Shown: positions 49,501-60,700 of the stretch, piece by piece
How positions within the stretch are numbered: position 1 is the stretch's first letter
Layout: every line of letters starts with the position of its first letter
NCBI RefSeq assembly: GCF_021130785.1
Contig: NC_060207.1
Location: 101,225,001-101,289,000, forward strand
Origin: Homalodisca vitripennis
Lineage: Eukaryota > Arthropoda > Insecta > Hemiptera > Cicadellidae
Length of the DNA stretch: 64,000 nt
Direction: 5' to 3'
Notes under the pieces: generated by a model
Databases searched by the model: none
Seen by the model: only the letters and a program-made list of their open reading frames with translations
Told to the model about the DNA's origin: nothing
Position numbers and translations under genes: made by a program

Positions 49501-52500
49501 TAACTATTTGCTCCTGTGTTGTTGCAGTGTTCCATGCCTTGATGAATAATGCTGGAGTGATGGTATTTGGTGAAACAGAATGGCAGGCTGGACGTTTAAT
49601 CTCACAACAACTGGATGTCAACCTCGCAGGATCCATTAGGGTGGCATAACTATTTGCTCCTGTGTTGTTGCAGTGTTCCATGCCTTGATGAATAATGCTG
49701 GAGTGATGGTATTTGGTGAAACAGAATGGCAGACTGAACGTATAATCTCACAACAACTGGATGTCAACCTCGCAGGATCCATTAGGGTGGCATAACTATT
49801 TGCTCCTGTGTTGTTGCAGTGTTCCATGCCTTGATGAATAATGCTGGAGTGATGGTATTTGGTGAAACAGAATGGCAGACTGAACGTATAATCTCACAAC
49901 AACTGGATGTCAACCTCGCAGGATCCATTAGGGTGGCATAACTATTTGCTCCTGTGTTGTTGCAGTGTTCCATGCCTTGATGAATAATGCTGGAGTGATG
50001 GTATTTGGTGAAACAGAATGGCAGACTGAACGTATAATCTCACAACAACTGGATGTCAATCTCGCAGGATCCATTAGGGTGGCACGACTATTTGCTCCTG
50101 TGTTGCGCAAATATAAAGGTATTTTCACTTTACTAAAGAGAGTTAATGTTTGCCAGTTTATCAATTTTCTGGAACCCCCCAATTTTTGAATGCTATTTAT
50201 ATTCCACCAATATAGGAATGTTGTACTTGATCAAAATCGCCTTGATTAATATAACATTGTAAACTAAGACTATCCTAGTAAGGGATCCATGAATGTTTTC
50301 TGATTTTATACTCTTCATGTATCTACTCATGCAGGGTTGTTAGAAGACCAATGTACTGATTTTGGCCAATTGATTTTACAAACGTAAACACTGCTGTGAT
50401 GGTCAAACAATGATCTGTCTGAATAATTTTACCAATTTTTCAAATGTTAGTATCAATTTTCTCTAGCATTGATCTGCCAGGGCGCAACTAACATGTATGT
50501 ATTTTTAACTATTTTTAAATAGTCTAAACTAGAAATTCCATGTTCTTGATAAAAAATCATTACTAAATAATTATTTATTACCAAAAAGACTTCTGCTGCA
50601 GATTTTATTATATTTGTGTATGCTATTCTTTCTGAAAACTCAGGTATATTTCAGGCACAAATTTATATTAAGAATAACTTTTAACAAGCAATAACAGTGG
50701 ACTGAATGCGCTAAGGAGATGTAAGTCGAGTAGGAGAGAAGAAAACTAGGACCAGTCATTCCTCTCTCAGCCATATTGTGATTGTTGACCTGGTGTAACA
50801 ATGGCAGTCTAATTATTTTATAGCCACACTTGTTCGCACTATTTCATTCTTAATCTCTGTAGCAAGATCTGTGGTAGGTGAGTGAAAGTATTTTGCAGGG
50901 CGTTTAATCAATGTGACAAGCCACTGTGCCACTCTGCCGCTGCCAGGGCTCGCTGTATATGCTGCTAGCAAGGCAGGACTGCAAGCCTGGTCAGATGCCC
51001 TGAGAGTCGAGTGGGCCAAGTATGGGATCACTGTCATATCCTTCATACCTGGTAAGTAGATTTATTGTGCTGATGTATCAATATATAATGGTTGTGTAAA
51101 AAATGAGAATTATTCTTGCACTTCTCCAGATACAGACTCTCCACCATCCACGGTTCTTCTTCCTGGCTATGACTGAGCAGGTTTTATATCTTTTTCATGT
51201 ATGCTTCATTGGTAGTATTAATAAAAAGCAGCAGCTGCTAAGTTTAAAGATTTATTTAAAAATATTTCGTCATATGAGGGTTTTTAAACTAGTACTTACA
51301 GCCATTTGAAGCGTTAAGGGCATGTCAAAATGGTGGAAGTTATTCATTTTATATTAATTGTTATTGGTGATCATGAAGGGAATAATCCGAATCAACCGAT
51401 ATTATGCCCAGAGGGTGGACTTAGTTTAGTTCCCTTGCCAGCTTTAATGAACTGATTCTAGACTGTTATAGTTTATAACTTAAATAACAATTTATATTAT
51501 TACTTTTATAATAATAATATTAATTAAATATATAATAATCTAGTCTAACTCCCTACTGTATGAATGAAACTAACGAAAAGACGAAAGTTGGCAAACCCTA
51601 ACCCCCGAAAACCCCTGGAAAATTATTTAAGATGTACTCAAATTATGGCATACTTCACGAAAAGACTGAAATAAAATAATACAGTTGGTTGGAATTATTG
51701 TACTTCCCCAATAAGATGAAGGGTTTACAAGTGGTATAAACATTTCAAAGATGGCATGTCTTCAATTGGATGACAACCACATTTGATGCCCCAGTACATC
51801 AACAACTGATGAGTGTTAATAATGATTATAAGTGTGACTTCAACATGAAAAAACTGGAAGAAATGGTTGTGAATGGCTGTATTACGATCAGAGAAGTCAC
51901 TGATGATGTTAGCATATCAATTGGCTCATGCCATGAAATTTTTCCAATGTTTTGGGTATAAAACTGGCAGCAAAAATTATTCCAAAGTTGTAGAGTTTTG
52001 AACTAAACAGCAGCAAATAGAAGTTGCTCAGGAGTCACTAAATGAAGTCAACGATGATGCAGTATTACTTAAACAGTTATAACAAATAAAGAAACATGGG
52101 TTTACGGATATGACGTGAAAACTAAGGTTCAGTTATCCCAGTGGAGGCATTCTTTATTGCCAAGACCTTTAAAGTCTCGACAAGTGCAGTTGAACGTGTG
52201 TTATGCTTACTGTTTTCTTTGATTTTAATGGCATAGTGCATAATGATTCTTGCCAGAAGGTCAAACAGTCAATAAGTGGGCTGTCAAAATTATTCAACAG
52301 TACCTGCACTACCTGCAAGTTCAATGCCATTTGCATGAAACAATCTGAAAAAAAACCCCGGATTTGTGGCAAAATTCATGGCTTTTGCATGATAATAATG
52401 CACCTCCTCACATTTCATTGCTAGCTCATGAATTTTTGGCTTAAAACAGTACTGTAATGATGCCCTAGTCTACATATTCTCCAGACATGGCTCCATGTGA

Positions 52501-53370
52501 ATTTTTTTCAAAAATAAAAAGAACCTTAAAGAGCTATCCATTATTTTACAGGCATAGGTGACATTAAAAATGCATCACTGTCAGAACTAATAGCTATTGC
52601 AAATATCGAGTTTGAGAAATGTTTTGAGGATTGAAAGAAGTGCTGGCATTATTGCATACCTAATGGGACTATTTTGAAGGTGACAACATTAATGTAGACA
52701 AATAAATAAATTTAAAAAAAAATTAAAATTCCTGTTACTTTTGAAACATACCTCCTATATAAGACAAAGCCCTCACTCACTCATCACCAATCCTCCAACT
52801 TCCCAATATGTCAAAAAATTGAAATTTGACATACTTGCACCTCATAACTTAAGTATAAAAACAAAAGCATTTTTATAAAGATCAAACATTTATGGGAGTT
52901 AAGATGGGGTTGCAACACTTTGAGGAACTATACGTACCTTGTTTATCAACTTCTCATGTCCTAGAAGCTGAAATTTGACACACGTCTCTTATCCTCTCAA
53001 CAGACAAATACAATTTGTCATGAATCCATAAGGGTTGAAATGGGGTAGTGATTTGTAGAAGAAGTATATTTTTGTTATTCATCTTTACAATGTCTTACAA
53101 CTAAAATGAACTGAGAACACACAGGTGTCTCATGATTTCAATAGGAAAAAACAGATTTTTCATGTAAATCAGTACTACTTGATTGGGGCAAAAATATACA
53201 TGGTGCTAAGGCACCCGACATACCTTAGACCGGAAGTAGATTATTCTAAACGGGAAGTAGATGTTTTTTGACTGAAGAAGCTTTTTTGATATATATATCA
53301 CCCTAGTAATCTTTTAATGGTCTAAATTATCCCTGATGCTGTAGCAGCTTTGCATTGTTACCCTGATCAA

Positions 53371-53420
<50 letters not shown>

Positions 53421-56400
53421 AAAGTGACATTATAAACAATGATTTCATTAATTTGGAGTTGGGATTTCACGGTGCCAGTTTCTTTCCTTACTACCTCCCA
53501 AACAGATTTTACCTTATTTACTAATATAACTACTGTTAAATCTAATCTTAGCTGCTTTAATAGATTTCTTAACAAATACTCTTATATTTATAATCATATA
53601 GCTGGAAGTCAGCAGTTGTGTACCACTTACTGATCGCGAGAGAAAAGAAGAGACCTGGATTTTGGCCTATCTGAAATTTGCAGGCGCTACTACTAGTATG
53701 TTGCCGCGCCTTGTTTCGTAATTCCATTATTGTTTCACTGTTCCATTGCTATGATAAACAATTCGCAGGGTTGGCTGTGGTGCGAAGCGCCTGAAATTAC
53801 CGCGCGGCAACACACTAGTACACAGCTGTGCGCCGGCACGGGCCAGGTCTCTTCTTTTCTCTCACCATCAGTACTTAGTCTATACAAATCTCTTTACACT
53901 ATACACTAAGTACCTCCCGCTTTGGGGTTGGTATGAAATGCAATAAGGTCTCTGTAACTAAAAGTGATACAAGTATTATTTGTAAAGCTGAAGTGCTATC
54001 AGGTGTAATGTCTAGATTTTGAGAAACGTTTATAAAATGGTAATTTAAAATAGAATAAATTTCACTTTTATCCCTGTAAGTGACATTATAAACAATGATT
54101 TCATTAATTTGGAGTTGGGATTTCACGTGCCAGTTTCTTTCCTTACCACCTCCCAAACAGATTTTACCTTATTTATTAATATAACTACTGTTAAATCTAA
54201 TTTTAGCTGCTTTAATAGATTTCTTAACAAATACTCTTATATTTATAATCATATAGCTGGAAGTCAGCAGTTGTGTACCACTTACTTAGTCTATACAATT
54301 CTCTTTTCTTTTTGCAAAGGCTAGAAATTTTTAGACCTTTAGTCATCCAGGCTTGTTTGGTGTAATCTTTATTTACTTATTTTGCTCAAAAAGGAAAAGA
54401 AAAAGAATAGATGAAAAATCCTCTAAGATTCCCATAAATTGCTTAAAACTATTATTCACATTTGCACTTATATATATATATATATGCTCTGTAAACCGTC
54501 ATGATACCCAGTTGAGGAAAGTGATCCTTCACACTTTCATTCCATTTAAGTTTTAAAATGACACAAATTGCTTTTTTTGTATCACTAAATTTGAATTTAA
54601 ATTTTTTATTGATGTGGATCCATATAATGAGATACCAAATATAATATGTGAATGGATATGTGAAAAATAAATCATTTTTAGAGTTTCTTGTGAGCATAAT
54701 TTTGACATTCTGCGAAGAGCATATAATCCAGAGTTAATTTTTGAAACTATTTTTTCTGAATGATTTATTCCATGTCAGCGAACTGTCTAACGCTAAACCC
54801 AAAAACTTTAATTCTTCTTCCTTAACTATACTGTATATAGCCACTTCATCTATTTCTATATGAGGATTAATTTTATTTCTGCATTGGTTAGTACAAAATT
54901 CCATATAGCTTGTTTTTGTTGGATTTAAAATGAAGTTGTTTTCTTTGAAAAACTGATTTATTTTTGATACGCTGAGAAAAGCAAACTCCTCTATTTCCTC
55001 TTTAGATGAAGCACTAATTCTTAGAGTGGGATCGTCAGCGTATAAGCATAATTTATCTAGCTCTGGAATTCCTTTTAGGTAGCAGAGGAATAGAAGTGGC
55101 CCCAAAATGGATCCTTGAGGAACCCCATAAGAAGTTTTTTTTTTAAATAGAATTATATTTACTAGTTAAATTATTCTTGTTATTCAGATTATGTATTTCC
55201 ATAAACTGCTGTCTGTTTTGTATATATGATTTTAGCCAGTTGTACTCCTTCCCATGGATACCAAACTGCGATAACTTAGTAACTTAACATGACTATACTG
55301 TCAAATGCTTTATGGAGATCCATAAATACTCCTATTACCTTTTCCCCTCTATCCTCAGAATCAATCACTGACTCAATGAAATCAGTGGCAGCTGTAACTA
55401 CAGATTTACTTTTTCTAAACCCATGTTGTATGCTATCAAGTAATTTGTTTCTTTCTAAATAGTCAACCAGCTGGTTAGACATTGCACGTTCATATATTTT
55501 GGATATAACTGGGAGCAATGCAAGTGGCTGATAATTTGGTGCATCAAACTGATCGATTTTTTTAAATAGAGGTTTTATTTTTGTAATTTTTAGTTTTTCA
55601 GGGAATAGCCCAGAGAGAAAAGATGAGTTAACTATATGAAGCAGTGGGTCAGTTAGAAATTCCATAGCATATTTTAATATTGGCACTGGTATGTCATCAT
55701 ATCCAGTGCTATAACTACTTTTTAGACTTCTGATGATTCTAATAATATCATCTCTATCAATTAGTTTGCATTGAAAATTAATATCTGAAAAATTTTGAAA
55801 AGCATTAAAACTAAGATTTGTTTTAGATGTGTTAAATTTTGCTTTGTCCTTAATTGAAGTTATATAGTAATTATTAAAAATGTCACTAACTTTACTAGGA
55901 TCTGATACTATTTTATTATTGTGCCTGATGTATATATTTTCCGTATTTGGTTTAGTAATACCTGTTTCATAGTTAATGATTTTCCAAGTGTCTCTTTGAC
56001 AATTTTTAGATCTTTTAATATTATTAGTATAGTAATTTTGTTTTTCTTGAATAATTTTATTTCAAAACGTATTATATTTAAGTTTTACGTTGTCAATGTC
56101 TCTTTGCGATTTTGTTCTTCGGGCAGCATTACTTTTCTAGTTTTAGATCTTCGCTAACCCAAGGTTTTTTATCTAAGTAATTTCTGACCTTTACAATTGG
56201 AAAATAAGTATTAAAGTAATATAAAAAGATATGGATAAAGGTGTCATATTTTAAGTGATCTGGAGCTTTATAAAGCTGTGTCCATGTTTCTAAACTTAAT
56301 GCTAGATTAAAATCTCTTATATTCATCAGAAAATACCCTGGAATACTTGAATGAATAATTGTTTTGTTGCACTGAGTTAGATACATAATCGAGTATTGTA

Positions 56401-57686
56401 ACTAACTGGCCATCATGATCTGACAACATTGCATTCACACACTCAACTTGAATCTGTGATTGTTTGAGATTGGTTATAATATTGTCTATTGCTGACTGAG
56501 TAGTGCTGGTGATGATAGATGGGTTTGAAAGTGCTTATCAGAATGTGTTATATGGTGTCCCACAGGAATCCATACTTGGCCCACTGCTTTTTATTATGTT
56601 TGTCAATGATCTTCCTGAAGATGTCTCTGCCGTTAATCTAGTCATGTATGCAGATGGCACCACCGTATTTTCACACAAAAACTCAGGTCATCTTGTTAAA
56701 CATTTGCAATCTATGAATGAAAGGTTCAGTGCCAATGGTTTAGAAATAAATCCGAAAAATCCAATTTTATGAATTTTCATATAAATTATTGTAATAACCC
56801 TCAAAATGATATTGTAATAACGACATATCTCTAATCTTCTTTCCAAATTGTCTCCTCGACTTGATTTCTTGGTTTTGCGATTGACTCTAGTCTTATTTGG
56901 CAGCAGCATATCAGCCTCTTAATAACTAAACTGAATAAAACCTTCTACGCCATTCAGACACTAGGGTCATTCCATGCGAAATCAACCAATTCTACACTAT
57001 GATTTGAACCTTGACCTCTCAGATTTGTATGATTTTTTTGTTTATGTGTTCTACCCACAAGAAATAGTTAAAATCCAAAATTTCAAATTTTTTGGGCTTT
57101 TCGTTTTTGAGTTACAGGCATTTAAAAAAAGCCAAAAAAATACAGTTTTCAGTCAATTTTACGATTATTTAAAAAAGACCTAGTTCCAAAACTATAGCAC
57201 ATAGAGAGCTAAAAATTTGTAGCATTCTCTTCCTCTTGAAATTCCCTTCAATTAGATGTATCACATGACTATGTTACATACATTTACAAATTTTCAAAAA
57301 TATTCAAAAAAACATTTTTTGAAAATTCCTAAAATACGTTCCCTTGGATTTGATCAGGAAAAAATATATGTATTGCCCATTATCATTGACTACATACATG
57401 CAAAGTTTCAGGATGGGGGTGTAAATGGGTTCATATTTAAAACAATTTTTTCCTACTGGAATACCTGCCGGTTATGTGTGCGTGAGCTGCTTCTGGGCTA
57501 CACATACTATTCTCGGGACATATGAAACTGATATGAACCTAAATTATTTAAATAGCATACCTTTTTAAGACTCTGTTTAGTTGAACTTGGTTCTGAAAAA
57601 ATTCCTTTAACAAATTTTTTAACAACATTGTAAAATATAATAAATAGCAAGTACAAAATGATGAAAAATATATAGGCTTGTACATG

Positions 57687-57735
<49 letters not shown>

Positions 57736-60700
57736 TATAATAATATATATTATTATGAATTTGTGTATAAAACCAGCCACATGCCAAGAATGCATTCATA
57801 GAGAAACATGTGGCAACCTGAAATGACAACTTGCTTTGCAGTGCCCAGTCAGTGGTTTTCATGTCACAAATGATTTGCTGTGCCCAATCAGTCAGTAGTT
57901 TTCCATGTTACAACTTGCTTTTCACTGCACCAGACAAGCCAGTTGCCTGAATGTCTTGGTTGTGTAAACATCTCAGCACATTTTCAATCTTATATTATTA
58001 TTTGTTCAGTCTTAGTTATAAAAGTGTACATTAATAACTGTTTTTAAAACTTATCTTAGTGTATATAGTTACAAGTGATTTGGGTGGGTGTTTTTTTTTA
58101 TTGGTGCCAATAAAATTGCAAATAATAATGTGAAGCAGGTACTTACCTCTACAAATATTTATAAATAATTATACATACACAGCGAAATAAACACATTTAG
58201 CAAAACATTTTTTTAAACTAAAAATTCTCTAGTTAAAAAAATATTATTAATATTAACTTGCATTAAAAAAAAGAACTTTTTTATAACTAAAATGGCAGCT
58301 CAAAAGAACTGGGCAGTTATTTCTACAAAATGTTGTAACCCTTTTAAAACTGATAAACATAAGAAAATGTGTGCAAAATCGCTACGAAATGTAACAGACT
58401 GGATGTGTTCTTTAGATTTAGGAATTATTAGTGGCATGAAAATTTGTGATACATGTCGGAAAAAAGATTTATGAATCTTACAAGACAGATGAAGAGGTTT
58501 TGCAAACTACTGGAAACTTCAAATTTGGATGAATCTTTTACTGATCCACAATCCTCTTTAGATTATTTAAATAAATCACTGGAACTAATCGGCGAGCGAG
58601 TCACCCCTTAAGAAGAAAAAGTTTAATGTACCTAGCTACACAAAAAAAGAAATTGGATAAAATTAAAGTTAGCTTAGAAAAGAACTTATTGCCAGAGTCA
58701 AGCCAACAGGAAGTTGTTGAGCTTATTGAAGAGTCAGAAATAGAGATGTTGCAACAGCTTAAAGAAAAATTTGCCAGTACAAATAAAAGAAGTGAAAAAA
58801 ATAACCAATTTTGTCTATTTTACCTAAAAGCTGGAGTTGTCAAAAAAATTGAAGAAGAATTTGAAGTTACAAACTACATGGCTAGAAAAGCTAAAAAGTT
58901 GGTACAAGAAAAGGGGATTTCTTTCAACCCCTAACCCAAAACCTGGAAGAACTCTTAGTGAAGTTACCGCTGAATCTGTTAAAAGATTTTTATAATTCTG
59001 ATGAAGTTACCAGATTGATGCCAGGGAAAAAAAGATTATGTAACAATCAGAAATAAAAAGAAGGAAAACTCCAGATACAAAAAAGATTGGTTTTGGCCAA
59101 TTTGCATGAAATATACCAGTTGTTCAAGGAAAAATTCCCAGAAAACAAAATTGGTTTCTCAAAATTTTGTGACTTAAAGCCCAAAAACTGCATTTTGGCT
59201 GGGAAAAGTGGGACACACACTGTATGTGTATGTACCTTGCACCAAAACATTAAGCTGATGATGAATGGAGCAAAAATGCAAGATTTGAAATTTGATGATG
59301 ATACTCTAAAATCGTATCATTCCTGCCTGGCCAAGATTATGTGCAATCCACCTTCTCAGCATTGTTACATGGATGTGTGTAAAGAATGCCCTGGGTATTA
59401 CTAAATTAAAAGAACTATTGACTACCACATTTAATGATGAAATGATTGATGAAGTCACCTTTAAAAGGTGGGTAACTGTGGATAGGTGTTTGATGGAAAC
59501 TGTAGTCAAAAGTACGGATGATTTTATTGATGATTTTTTTGGAAAAAACTTATGAAACTCAAAACTCATTCATTTATTAGCCAACCAACAGAAAAGAATA
59601 CTGCAGTGAAATAAAGGTAAATTTGACTGAAGGTTCACGTGGTAGTAAATTGTGATTTTGCTGAAAATTATTCGTTTGTTGTACAAGATGAAATACAATC
59701 CTTCCATTGGACCACATCCCAAGCAACCTTGCACCCTTTTATCATTTATTACAAATGGGAGGGAAAATTGAAACACTTACAGTATGTTTTTATCTCAGAA
59801 TGCTTAGAACATAATACAGTAGCCTTCTACGTCTTTCAGAAAAAAACTCTTAGAAATCTTAAAAGAAAGATTGCCTTTTACGCTCAAGAAGATCACATAC
59901 TTTTCTGACGGCAAGCGCTGCACAGTACAAGAACAAGAAAAACTTCTACAACTTGTGTTTACACAATGCAGGATTTCAATGTGGAGGCAGAGTGGCAATT
60001 CTTCGCAACATCCCATGGCAAGAGTGCATGCGACGGCCTTGGCGGAAAACTGTTAAGCGGCTAGCTGCTAAAGCCAAGCTTACAAAGACCGTATGACCAA
60101 CAAATCCTCACACCTAAACAACTATATGATTTTGCTGTGACAAAATATAAGAAGCATTGATTTTCAGTACTCCACGATAGAGGACTACCAAGAGACCGAA
60201 GAATTGTTTGCTGCCTCGATATAGTGAAGTAAAAGCAATCACAGGCACACAAAAGTTTCATTCATTTCAACCCCATACAGAAAATCAAATTAATGTCAAG
60301 CCTTACTATTTTAGCTTTGATGGATCCCTTGAATGTGTGACAACCGTAAATAACCATTTTTTAAATAATCGTAAATTGACTGAAAACTGTATTTTTTTGG
60401 CTTTTTAAATGCCTGTAACTCAAAAAACGAAAAGCCCCAAAAAATTTGAAATTTTGGATTTTAACTATTTCTTGTGGGTAGAAACACATAAACAAAAAAT
60501 CATACAAATCTGAGAGGTCAAGGTTTCAGACCATTGGTTGATTTGGTATGGAATGACCCACTATCAAATGCAGTAGATTTTCCTACTCTAAAACAAGTCT
60601 ACTTTGCTTATGTTCAATTCCACATCTCATATGAGTAATTTTTTGGGGTAATTCAAGTGAATCAATCAAGGTCTTCCTGGTGCAAAAGAGGATTATCAGA

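Larger units (their letters stand above)
56964..60559 (+). mobile_element. 3.6-kb DNA transposon with ~215-bp inverted ends and ACTA duplication
   Basis: The left end GGGTCATTCCATGCGAAATC and the right end (complement of GGGTCATTCCATACCAAATC) start inverted repeats that pair 56964-57180 with about 60345-60559, including the blocks AACCTTGACCTCTCAGATTT and AACGAAAAG. The element is flanked by ACTA at 56960-56963 and 60560-60563. Excising it with one ACTA gives CAG ACA CTA TCA, which rejoins the host LINE frame (AIQT-LSNAVDF). It encodes one long, now broken, protein on the + strand (58292-60340). A 4-bp non-TTAA duplication plus GGG ends is compatible with Sola-type elements, but I could not verify that. 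Superfamily left open. Confidence 0.9.

Noticed and set aside
48677..50105. Regularly spaced repeat resembling a CRISPR array
   Set aside because: Units are contiguous with no unique spacers, and the repeated sequence is a coding exon of a eukaryotic gene.
48796..50118. Exon 3 copies as mutually exclusive alternative exons (Dscam style)
   Set aside because: Only the last copy has a 5' splice donor, the unit length shifts frame, and seven copies carry an in-frame stop, so the copies cannot be swapped to give protein variants.
48645..50182. Series of ~63-residue minus-strand ORFs with the same sequence, spaced 146 bp
   Set aside because: They are the antisense of the SDR exon array; overlapping identical frames in a tandem repeat are not separate genes.
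57548..57862. 104-codon minus ORF containing a Tyr-Ile run
   Set aside because: Also driven by a TA microsatellite, inside the leader of the 3.6-kb transposon.
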